Positions 45,594 to 56,429 of a stretch of 64,000 nucleotides of DNA are shown here, piece by piece. The translations under genes were made by a program, and so were the position numbers. The DNA is from Platynereis dumerilii (lineage: Eukaryota; Annelida; Polychaeta; Phyllodocida; Nereididae). The stretch is from positions 1,054,001-1,118,000 of the forward strand of contig JAPTHN010000076.1 of NCBI GenBank assembly GCA_026936325.1, in the 5' to 3' direction. Positions within the stretch are counted from its first letter, which is position 1; each line of letters opens with the position of its first letter. Under the pieces are notes generated by a model that was not told where the DNA came from, searched no databases, and was given only the letters and a program-made list of their open reading frames with translations.

Positions 45594-46480
45594 TTAAAGG
45601 AGAGCGCAGAGGAGAGCAGAGGGGAGAGCGAAGAGATAAATGTTGATAGTAAAGATGTTGTTGTCTGTGTGAGTAGGATTGAGATAAAGAAAAGCAGCCT
45701 AGCATATTTAGAGGAGGATGAGGATGAGGGCAGTGATTAGGAGGACTGGCCCTGAAAGAACAGAGTTGAGAAAAAGGAGAGGGAGGAAAGGAGGACTGAG
45801 GAGGAAGAGAAGAAAGAGAAGGAAAATGAAAAAGAACAAAATGGGGTAGAAGGAAGAATACAAAGAAAATTAAATGCATAATGTGAAGAGAATTAGACAG
45901 AGAGACACAAATCATACTAAGACTAAGACTAAGACTTCTTTATTGGTAATTCATGTAAAATATAAACAATTATACAGAAGGAAATTGTTGCTGCAAATAT
46001 AACACAATTTTGCAAATATAACATCATATCTGATATTCAATTTTACATGCAACAAGTTCTGTCTTTGGTAATGCTTTTAAGATTAAGGACAAGGTTAGCT
46101 TCTGTAGTGGCGAGGAGTTCTTTCTGAGTACATGGATATGCTGCTAATTTGTTCATTTTTTATGTTCAATGCTAATGCCTCAGACACAATTCCAGCTCAT
46201 ATGGGCAGAGCTCTACAAGAACTAAACACAATGATGATACGATAAGGATGCTATGTATTCCACACCAAGGCACTTCTTGTTGCCAATTGTTATGAAAACA
46301 TTAACTTTTTTTTTTTTTGCAAGAAGAGGTCATTAGGATAGGCATACACATTGGAGATAAACTTAATTTCTGCTGGTGAAACTCATCAATTAATGCTTCG
46401 TTATGATAGGGGCCTCTAAGGTGGTCATTGTAACAATTGGTGCAAAGAATAAATGTTCGATTTAATATTTAAACAGTTCG
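45594..46480 (+). repeat. Unit 4, purine tract and tail
   Basis: 45595-45905 is strongly purine on the plus strand ('gagagcgcagaggagagcag'). 46000-46470 matches 35560-35960 ('gcaacaagttctgtctttg', 'gctcatat', 'gataaggatgc'). The 144-residue minus frame across the purine tract is compositional. Confidence 0.7.
45914..45995 (-). repeat. Retroposon 3' end with CTTAGT tail, minus orientation
   Basis: On the minus strand 'ttaccaataaagaagtctta' runs into (GTCTTA)n. It splits unit sequence 'cacaaatcat...' that is continuous at 35520. Confidence 0.5.
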
Positions 46481-47116
46481 AATATGAGTCATTGCTCATT
46501 CCATGTATGCTACTTTGTACATCATGGTCTGTTTTTGCCCCCCTCGCCCTGTGCTTCTCAACTTGAAACCCCCTGGCTACGCCACTGATGACACATCAAC
46601 AACTTATAAAACATCAACCTTCTGTCTTCTTGTTATGTTTTCTGCTCTGTTTGCACCGTGATAAGTACAATTCATACCATTGCAATTCAGCCACAGAAAT
46701 CCCATCTTTTTTAAAATTGTTTTTGTATATCCAATTTGTCTGTCAATCTTTTGTAAATTGTGGGCAATTTTGACTGTGATGACTTGTTCCCTGTCGCATA
46801 CTGAGCCTGAAATACTTTCACAGTTAAATGAAATATCCCATTCATATTGTGTTGAAGGGCCCATAAAGAAATGGAAGACAATCACTGGCATAAAAATGGA
46901 GGGCAAACTGTTTAACTCTGGAAGTGGGAACAAATGAAACAAAAATCAATATTCACAGAATCATCCTGCCATCACTGCAGAAAAGATTTCTTTTCAAATA
47001 TCCCCTGTGACTTACATTGAAATATTAAAATTGTGATTCAGCCATTTACCTATATAAGTGTCAGTACATCTGCAGATATACATACATATATACAAACAGC
47101 GTGTAGACATATTTTA

Positions 47117-48604
47117 ACATCCTCATTTCTCAGGGTCATTTTGTGAAAGCCTACCGTTCTCACATTATACCTTGTTTTGTGAATTTTTAACAAAAGGATT
47201 AATTCTCCTGCGGAGAGACAGACCTAATTAACAGTTTCATATCTCTAATAGCAATTGAATGAATGGGATCAGTGTTTCATTTTTGCCTGTGTGTTGTGAT
47301 AATAGTGCGTGTCAATTTAAAATTTTTATGCAAATTCAAAAAGCACTAGTGCCTAAACTGTGCGTTTTGACCTGGGGAACTCAAATCTGTTTTCGAAATG
47401 GCGATATGACAATACTTTCCTACTTCAATTTTGGCTCAAAGTTTAAATGGTTTTTTTCGTTTTCGACCATTTTCGCCAATCCGCGGTTCTCGGTAACTTC
47501 GTAAGTATTTGTCATACATTATTCTTAATGCCATGGTTGGAAAGCTCTCAAAAAGACCTACATTTTGAATACCAACATTAATGGTCTAGGACAATATATT
47601 GACTCCCATTGACTGTTCGGCCGACACTTTTTAGAAATGAATATCTTGCTGACTGCCTAATCCTATTAAAAAAAGGCTTTTCAATTTTTTCACTGATAAT
47701 TGCCTTGATTCACATTCTCCAAGTTCCAGAAAAGGCAAATAAAATATTTTTAAAATTTTTGGTCATGGGAAATCCCGCTTTCTGAGCTTGGAAGTCTTAA
47801 TGCAAAATTTTTGTTGGAATTACTGAAAGACATCATGGAGGGGCTGTTATATTTCATATTTTAACTTCATAAGAATTAAATATAGGACAACATCATTGGT
47901 ACCATGAGAATGCTAAGAGTATTGTCTTTCATGTGGCACCACTCATGTTGCCCTGCAATAAATTCTGACAAAGATATAATATGAAATGCAATAGACCCCA
48001 TCTCACATTTTACGAGTTTTCAACTAACATTAACATTAAAACTTCATCACTCACCAGCCAGGCACTCCCATGGTATTTGGTCATTTTGGAAATTGGAGAA
48101 TGTGAATCACTGCAGTTATCATTGAAAAAAAAATGTCAAAGTCATTTTCTAGCAGGATTAGACAATCTGCATCATTTTCATTCTAAAAAGTGCAGGCTGA
48201 AGGGCCAATGGGAATCAAGATATCGTCCTAGACCTTTGGATGTTGGTATGCAAAATGAAGGTATTTTTGAGTTTTCCAACCATGGCAATAAGAATGCTTT
48301 ATGACGCATATTGACAAAGTTATAGAGAACCGCAGATTTGCGAAAATGGTCGAAAACGAAAAAACTATTGAAACTTTGGAATAAAATTGAAGTAGGTAAG
48401 AACTGTTTATCACCAATTCGAGAACAGATTTGGAGACTCCAGGTCAAAACGCACATTTTAGACACTAGTGCTTTTTGAAATTGCATAAAAATCAAAAATT
48501 GACTCACCCTATAATGTGATAATGAGTTCCTTTGCAGAAAAAACATAAACAATTATTTAAATCACACTGGATGAATGTGAACTAGCCCTGCAATGAGAGG
48601 ATGT
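47117..48604. mobile_element. 1.49-kb fold-back element
   Basis: Ends ACATCCTCATTTCTCAGGG (47117) and, complemented, ACATCCTCTCATTGCAGGG (to 48604). The arms remain alignable almost to the centre (about 47880-47960): 'aagcactagtgcctaaa', 'gttttgacctgg', 'aatctgttttcgaa', 'gttttcgaccattttcgc', 'ccatggttggaaa', 'tgattcacattctcca' all recur inverted. Arms of about 700 bp with no coding frame shared by both. It interrupts unit 5 where unit 2 (37140-37200) is continuous. Confidence 0.85.
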
Positions 48605-49499
48605 ATTTTTGGGCCTTTTGCAAAATTATTCCCACAAATACGACCATTCAGTAAATTTTAAAAGAGTGATAGATAGATTAATAGATAGACTAATGAGCTG
48701 GTAAGATTGGTTGATTCTTTAATTGATTTAGGTCGTAGACAGACTATTTCATTTATTGACTTGTTAATAAATCTTGACAAGTTTCCAAAGTTAAATGAAG
48801 AAGAAGATAGAAGTCAAAATAATGTTATATCGTCAAAAGGAAATACTAGTACACAACAAGGGAAAAAATCATTGGTCAAAATGCGTACCCCAGTGATACA
48901 TCTCTCAGTCTACTAGTCATTATACTCACCCACTCCATACAGCGTGATACATGACACCTGAGTAGGCAATAATTGTGGGCAGGCAATAGCTGCCATCTCA
49001 AGTTGAGAAACTGTCACTTGACCATTTCGTTTGGGATCTTTCGAGAGCTTCATGAGATTGCTACAGGTGGCGCACAGGAATAATTCCTACAATCCATTGC
49101 CCATCATCACAGCAAACTGGCTAAGAGAACAGAATAGACGAGAGCAGAGATGGAGAGAAGAGAGAGACAGAGCTGGTGAGAGAGACAGTTTGAGATGTGC
49201 TGAATTACCAAGAAAGTTGCTAACCCATTTTAGACATCACCAAGATACTTATGTCATTGGTAAAGCTGTATCTAACTGACAATTTTGCATGTTAGCACCA
49301 AGCTAGGGATTAACTCTGTTTACAACAGCAAACAGACAATCAAATTATTGTTTATTTTGCAAAAATTATAAGTTAAAATGTATAATAGAAGAAACATAAT
49401 GTATAATAGAAGAAGCAAGTCAGTTAGACATCTCTTTGTTGATGGAGAGAAAGAGCTCTTGGAGCCTGTTATCATTACGTTAGAGCAGACAGAGGAGGT

Positions 49500-49606
49500 G
49501 GATCATGGATGGATGGAAGGATGATTTGTGCTTTACATCCTGTATCTATGCACAGTGACTAGCGAGGAAATGAAGACAGCGGATGTGAAGGATGATTGAA
49601 ACTGCT
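49500..49606 (-). repeat. SINE 3'-tail fragment (family of 27252-27612)
   Basis: 'ggatggatggaaggatgatt', 'ctttacatcctgtatctatgc' and 'gatgattgaaactgc' match the tail domain at 27252-27370. No head is present. Confidence 0.6.
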
Positions 49607-49824
49607 GGCAGAAGGAGATTAAGAAAGAGAAAGATTAGTGTGAAAGACAAAAGAAGAAACCAAAGAAAAAGAAGAAAAAGTAGGTCGGTACAATAGCAAG
49701 ACAAAGGACAACACAGGGAGAAAGATGAGAAAGAATAGATATTGAGAAAGAATAGAAGGGAGGAATGGTTAATAAAGCGAAAGCTATAATATCGAGCACA
49801 AGTAATAATGTGCTTGCACACATA

Positions 49825-51242
49825 CAGTCAGACCAAGAATTATTCAGACGCTTGCTGTTTTGTTATTATTTTGAAGGAATTACAAAGTAAGTAATGAAAC
49901 ATGCAGTCAAAATCATCTTTGGTATTACATGTAACCTGTCCAATACAAATTTATTGCAAACTGATTCAAAATCGGATGAAAATAGCTAATTTGTCGATTT
50001 CAGGAACCAGAAATTATTCAGACACTTTTACAAAGTTGTAGAAAGTGAACTATTTACCAATATTTATCCCAATTATTGCCAATAAACTACCATGGGATCA
50101 TTGTGGCCTCATTGGATGACAGGTGTGATCATCAGTTAAGAAAATTTGGATGAATATGTGCAATAAACAACTGATTCAGTTTATCACATTTTCTTGACTA
50201 ATGGGCTGAAATCTGTCAGATATCAATTGGAAATATTTCAGAATATCATAAAGTGACAATTGTTAACTGTTATATCTAAGTAAAATTAAAATACAGGCTT
50301 ACCTCAAAAATGTTATGCACTTTGTTGTTTTTGTTTTGTTTTTGGCTCCAACCACTCTCTGAATCCCTGCCCATTGACGCACTGCATTCCATCAAATCAC
50401 TTAATATAAAGTTGCATGGCCTTCCAAAGGTTGTTCACTCTATTGCGTATACAGGATAGCCCATTTGCGCCAGTTGTTTACAAGTGATGTGCCATACTAC
50501 AACTATAGTGTGCTTTCATGGAGCAATCTCCATTGGAATAGCATTGAGGCCGAAGAACCACATTTTTGCCCCCTTCCCAAATGAAGTTAAAAGTGCCCCA
50601 TTGAGTTGCTGTTCGGATCATGCATGGAATATAGCTTGAAATAGATGATGAATCTTGCTTTCCGAAAATTTGTTAGGTTTTGGTGCCACAAGGACACGTT
50701 TTTGTTTTGGTAAGTTGGACAAATAAATACAAAAGCACACTAAACTTAGTATGCGGCCTCCCATGCTTGACTATGTGACTCCAAGTTTTAAGAATACAAT
50801 TCTAAGGTAAACTAAAGCAATTTGAATCAATAAAAGACATGTTTGAGGTTAAAGAGTGCATGAAAGTGTGATAAACTGGACATAATGTTTATCTCAATAT
50901 TTATCCTAATTTTCTAAATTGATTGTCACACCTCTCATTCTATGCAGTCATAATGGTCCCTGGGTAGTTTATGAACATCATTTTTGACATAGATACTAAC
51001 AAATGACAGTAAATAGTTCACTTTCTACAACTTTGTTAAAGTGTCTGAGTAATTTTTGGTTCATGGAGGTAACAAAAGTAGCTTTTATCACAACATTTCT
51101 TGCGCATTTGCAATAAATTTGTTTTGTGCAGGTTACATGTGATGCCAAGGATGTTTTCGATTGCATGTTTCGTTGGTTTACTTGGTAATTCCTTAAAATA
51201 ATAACAAAACAGCAAGCGTCTGAATAATTCTTGGTCTGACTG
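49825..51242. mobile_element. Tc1/mariner-like element with long inverted repeats and internal direct repeats
   Basis: Starts CAGTCAGACCAAGAATTATT and ends with its exact complement, bounded by TA (49823-49824, 51243-51244). The first 48 bases of each end are identical, and the arms stay alignable for about 400 bp (to about 50225 and 50845). Within each arm the end word is repeated about 170 bp inward: 'aagaattattcagacgctt' outer and 'agaaattattcagacactt' inner, the IR/DR arrangement known from Sleeping-Beauty-like Tc1 elements. The 600-bp centre has no transposase frame, so it is non-autonomous. Confidence 0.85.
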
Positions 51243-51244
51243 TA

Positions 51245-52235
51245 AGTCAAGATGCCATTCTATGGACATCAGTCATTGCTCATTCTGTCAGTGCTATCAT
51301 ATGGTCTGATTTCCAGACAGATATATCACAATTTGTGACAGTAAACAACTTTGCTCTTAATTGAAACCAATAAAGTTTCTATATAGCAGGCAGATTTCTA
51401 TCTCTATCTACACATGAGGATTTAAATGAAAGTCTGGAAGAACAGTCACCCTCCCATATCATCAAACAATCTTCCACTAGAATGAGCAAAAGATTTCTTG
51501 AAATCTAATCAAAAATATCCATCTCCTGCAAAATCGTAACTCTCATCTTGGTTTATTTACCAATTACATTTAACGCTAGTTTTATGTCTCCTTTAATTGA
51601 TTTCTTATTAAAGCAATCACAATAAAAGACCGACAAACTAATAGTGTCATTTTCATCATACTGCCTATAATTGATTTCTGTGAAAGTTAAAGTTATGCAT
51701 AAGAATCTGTTCAAACCAAAACTTGGCTAATAATTAACCATGTAGCGCAATTGTAAAGATTTGGAAAATGTCATTGAACTGTAAAATGGCAAAGAGATGT
51801 GTAGCATAGATCTGCTTTCATAGCAAAAGAACAATTACCGTTGAGTACTCATTGCTTTACCAGCCTTATCTATGAAAGTTTGAAGATTAGATTGTAAATT
51901 ATATGACAAATATATATCACAGTGCTCCAGAATAAAATTGAAGGTTAAAAAAATACTGAAAGTTAGAATAAAGCCTGAGAACAGAAGGTCTTAGCTTCGT
52001 ATCAATGCAAAGAGTAAAATATTCTGTTGCAAAATTTGGAGATATTTGAAATTAGAATTTATCGTTTTTCACACGATATTTCCCCGCAAAGATCTGTTTA
52101 AAAAGGTTATAATATTAAAATGTTCTTTATGGCATAGACATACGGGAGGGGGGGCAGGGGGGGGTGGTCGGTGCCACTCAAAAAGTTTGGGAAACAGTAA
52201 GATTCGGGCAAAAAGGCAAAAAAATTCTTTAATAT
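51245..52235 (+). repeat. Complex-repeat head, plus orientation, up to the inversion junction
   Basis: Matches 43455-43840 and 43970-44080 and 44340-44420 nearly base for base in places. Beyond about 51960 the similarity fades. G homopolymers occur at 52145-52170. From about 52236 reversed unit sequence starts. Confidence 0.75.
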
Positions 52236-55134
52236 TGTCTGAAGAATTTAGAATTTAGACAGCTTTTTCCAGACATTCTTTAATCATATCATGTATCATG
52301 TAAAGCAAGGGATAAAAATGTATCTGCTATACAGTATTTGTATGGTTCAATTAAGAATTGAGTTATTTACTCTCAAAACTAGTGATATAGTTGTCTTGAA
52401 ACCATACCATAATTTAGCATTGATGGAATGAGCAGTTGCTGATCTTCCAATAGTTGAAAATTTAAATTGAATTTATATCACTTCCTTGCAGTGAGGGGGC
52501 CCCTGCAATGGTTACCTTTGACTGCCCTCATAATACTACATAACCAATCGTGTTACTTAACCGATCAAACGCAGCTGGTAAGTTTGGTAAGTGTAAATGC
52601 AGTCCTCTAAGTTGAGTTATTGCTTGTTTTAATAGGTCGTGGATTAATTCCCAGTATGCTTTGATGAGTTTCATATTTTTCCTGCAGAGACAGGAACTAT
52701 TTCACAATTTAGAGGCAAAGATGTATATATGCTCTAAAACAAAATGATTATTATTCTTTTGTCATTATTTTCGTTGTCGTCTTTTCATTATCTAAAACAA
52801 TCATAGACAAAAGGCAAACAATTCTACAATAGCTTTGGATTCTATATATGCAGTTGGCAAATATACATATTTTGTAATTTGAATGTAAATATCAATTCTG
52901 CGGAGAAGATAAATTGGAATCCTACAACTATAGATATTTTTGAAATGTCATTTTTGTCCTAGTTGCATGAGACATTCCATTTTGCCTGCATAGAACTGTT
53001 TCAACCAGGCATTTTCAGCAGACTTTCGGTAGTACAGAGTACAATACAATATTAAATAGGCTCTAAATATATAAAACAATGAATAAAAGATGTGAAGACA
53101 ATGGGGTATTTTAAATTTCATTGACATACATGCATATATCATCGGAGTAAAGAGTTCCCTTGCTAGACTAACACAATCAACTGTATGGTTTCTGTGCTAG
53201 GCTAGCAGCAACATCACACCTTGGTCAGTGCATGAGCTTGGCCTCTTACAACACATGCTTGACACTTGCTAAGTGCCTGTCTGCCATACCTTCCTGGTCG
53301 ATTCACTACAAATTCTTCTCTAGCATGATTAGACTGATGTCGGTTATATTTCAGGGTGATAGTCTACTGTGTGACAGTAAAATTCCAGATTCTTCAAGCT
53401 CGGGAAGATGCTCATCCCTTTCAATCTATGACTAAAAAAAGTATGCAAAGCCTAAATCATCCAACCATTCATCATCTCCGCCTGCTCTTACAAATGATAG
53501 CATCATCATTCTCCCCAGAACCCAATCCAGGTAATTTCCTTACAGTAGTCTTTCTAAATGTCGAATTATTCACAATGTTTGATTTCTCATTGAGACAATT
53601 TTGCCAAATTGCTAGGTTTTGACACCCAGAGAATCTACCCTAGACGAACCCAGTCATTGCCGCTTCTTATCATAAGATTTTGCGTCATAGCGTCACAGCC
53701 AATCAGCGCCTAGGATTTCTATCCACTTCAAATGTTTACCGGCAATTTGCGAAGCGACTATTAACTCCTCAGACACGTACGACCAACCATTGTAAAGGCC
53801 TCAAAGAGATCTACCCACCCATGTAAGAATCACACATGTAACCCTTACAGAAGTGTGCGAAACAGTGAAATCGCCCTCATTTGCATAACTTGTGTGAAGG
53901 CCTGTTCATTGGCCATCTTTTAGGGCGTGTCTGACTTAATCACTGAAGGCTTTGCTGAAGTGGGTTTTGACAAAATTGGCTTTAATTTATCCCAACACCA
54001 GCTCATAGGATCATTGTTTTGTTACTTCGCTCCACCATCTTACTCATTCTTCCTTCTCGTCTAGTTAGCTGCTTTCTTGGTACTTCAACACATCCATAAC
54101 TCTGTCATCTCTCCTCTAACTCTCTACCTCACAAACAACCTCTCTTCACTCCTTCTCTGCTCTCCTCCTCTCTCCTCCGCTCTCTTATCTTAGCCAGTAT
54201 GCTGTGATGATGGGCAAGGGATTGTGGGAATTATGCCCGAGCCCCACCTGTGGCAATCCCATGAAGCCTGCAAAAGATCCCAGATGAAATGGTCATGTGA
54301 CAGTCTCTCAACTTGAGATGGCAGCTATTTCCTGCTGACAATTATTGTCCACTCAAGGGTCATGTCTCATACTGTGTGGAGTGGGTTGGTGTGATGGCTG
54401 AAAGATTTGTAATTGTAGGGGAATGCATTGTAACTTTTTTTTGTCTTTCTTTGTTATGGTATTTCCGTTGGCTAAAAAGCATCATTTTGATACTCATCTA
54501 TGAGTATCTCTCAATGTTAACCACTAGAAACTTACATCTTGGCCTACTTATCTGATCTAATATTGGGACTAATTTTATAACTGGCTGAATTTGATTCTTC
54601 CATAGCAGACAGACGTATTATATATTTGATGCCGTATCATCACTTGCCCATGTCACAAAATTGTTTAATTTTCAATCTTATCTGCCAGCCTTTATGTACC
54701 TGGCAGAGTGCAGGAAATGAAAAACGAAAATGAATTTTTTGTCATGGAATCGGAAGTTATGTCTCACTTTTCCGTTTATTTGTGGGTGACCTATTCCAAA
54801 CTTCCCACTTCAAGGCATGTTCCTCTTCTCTGGCAACGAAATATGTATTGCACCCTTTATTTCAAATTGATGCTTATTTTCAAATGGAATCATCACATTG
54901 AATCAGTAACACAAATACCTTAATTTGAGAACTTCTTATACTTTTATTGTGATTGCCTAAGAAGTCAATTAAGGGAGAAATAAAACTGTCATTAAATGTA
55001 ATGGTAAATACATTAAAATTATAGTTATGATTATCTGGATGACTGAAAATATTGATTACATTTTTAATTTCATTACATCTTCTGTCTGTTCAAGTGGAAT
55101 ATTCACTGAAGATTTAGAATTTTGATGGTTTTTC
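52236..55134 (-). repeat. Complex-repeat unit 6, minus orientation
   Basis: Starts with the reversed head ('taatcatatcatgtatcatg', 52275), then 52380-53620, a copy of which lies at 56450-57680. Continues with the reversed conserved segment (54178-54420), its pyrimidine-rich side (53990-54180) and 54600-55130, the reverse of 36240-36500. Carries the insertion 53624-53962. Confidence 0.8.
53624..53962. mobile_element. Element with 9-bp target duplication, copy 2
   Basis: Reverse-oriented relative of 42110-42446, here bounded by ggttttgac (53615-53623 and 53963-53971). Sister unit 57670-57690 ('ggtttgacaaaatt') shows the uninterrupted target. A partial relative lies at 24565-24655 ('cctcatttgcataac', 'cattggccagct', 'gtgtctgac'). 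Confidence 0.85.
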
Positions 55135-55198
55135 CAGGCATTATTCTAATCATATCATGTATCATGAGAAGAGAGGGAAAACAATTTCGATGCTTTAT

Positions 55199-56429
55199 AC
55201 AGTACAACCCAAAATAAAGTATGATTACCCCAGCAGGAAGGAAAAATCAGCCACCACTTTACCCTTTCACACCTTATGACTACCCCTGAATCACTTCCTA
55301 CTTTTACCTACTTGAAACAACCTTTTAAAATTACATAAAAATCACATTTAAATAACACCAATTTAAACTCAATTACCCCTAATGTGTTTAATTTACTTGA
55401 TATTTTGCATATGTGCTAATTGCAGTTAAATTGCATGGGAACTGTCTAAATAGAGTTCTTAAGGTGACTCAAGCATGGTAGTTTGATCATACAGAATTTT
55501 CTAAAATTTTGCACCAGCCCTCTATGGGACATGTACATTCCAAATATGAAAAACAAAAAAAATTCACCGACTGGTTTGGTTGCCATGGTAACGACATGTT
55601 TACCCTGATGACTTGACCAGAAGTCATAAATTGAGTTCTTGGTTATGTGCCACAGGATGAAGCATTACATGCATTAGTCATACAAAAACACCGGAAATGT
55701 CTTCTAATGGATGTACACCACTACATTTGCCTTAAACTAGAAGAAAAAGCTTAAAATGCTTTTTAGTGTAAGACATCAAAGGGCAGCAACAGACTAATAA
55801 TTTGCAGACTTTGCATGCGTCAGTTTCAACAGTAATCAAATTTTAAGAAAACGATCATACAGATTTTTTTTTAAAGTTGTATACATCATAAATGACTTAA
55901 ATTCAAACTAATGGCAAAAAATAAAAAAAATTCACCAAGGCATTCTTTTCCTACAGTACCATGACTGTGCCAATGTCAATTTAAAGAAAAAAGACAATTT
56001 TAGACACAGTTGGCGGAATTCAACCTCAAAAATTGTTGGATAAAGCTGGGAAGCTGAAACTTTAAGGTAGTATAGAATAGATGTTACTGCAATCAACAAA
56101 AAAATAATTATGATTCTAGCTGTATTAGAACTCATTTAAATGGCAATTTACTAGCAGCTGTGCTGTCACAATCAAAATGTAGAAAATGGTAACGTCACAA
56201 CTTCTTCAGGGCCTGCAGCAGTCATGACGCTATGTTGCTAGGCAACCAGGCTGCTCAGAAATATGTGCACGGTACCATGCGTGAGTCACCTTAAGGTGGG
56301 CTAAGGTTGTTGTAAGGAGTAAAAGGGAGTTATAAGGAGATTTGGGGGGGAGAGGAGAAAAGAGGGCAAAATAGGTAAACAGAGGACTTCTGACAGAAAA
56401 TGTTCTTACTTTATTTTGAGTTGTACTGT
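55199..56429. mobile_element. ACAGTACAAC-ended element, itself interrupted
   Basis: Ends 'acagtacaacccaaaataaa' and (complement) 'acagtacaactcaaaataaa' form inverted repeats. It interrupts the head segment that is continuous at 58665 and 61755. A reverse-oriented relative, about 370 bp, lies at 62969-63337 and lacks the inner element at 55463-56290. No coding frame. Confidence 0.8.
55463..56290. mobile_element. TTAA-flanked element (piggyBac/Kolobok-type target)
   Basis: Bounded by TTAA (55459-55462 and 56291-56294) with ends GGTGACTCAAGCATGGTA and (complement) GGTGACTCACGCATGGTA, one mismatch in 18. The relative of its host element at 62969-63337 shows the empty position as 'gtattaagaatt' near 63102. 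At 828 bp it has only short frames, so it is non-autonomous. The ends do not allow me to choose between piggyBac and Kolobok. Confidence 0.85.

Larger units (their letters stand above)
46480..49824 (+). repeat. Complex-repeat unit 5, plus orientation
   Basis: A truncated head (46485-46535) stops at a 'cccctggctacgccactg' end typical of CAGTGGC-type MITEs. The 46600-47116 segment matches units 1 and 2. After the insertion 47117-48604 the unit resumes ('ttattcccacaaatacga'), with a GATA patch, the conserved segment 48890-49130, and purine tracts at 49130-49200 and 49610-49770. A SINE tail fragment lies at 49500-49606. Confidence 0.75.
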
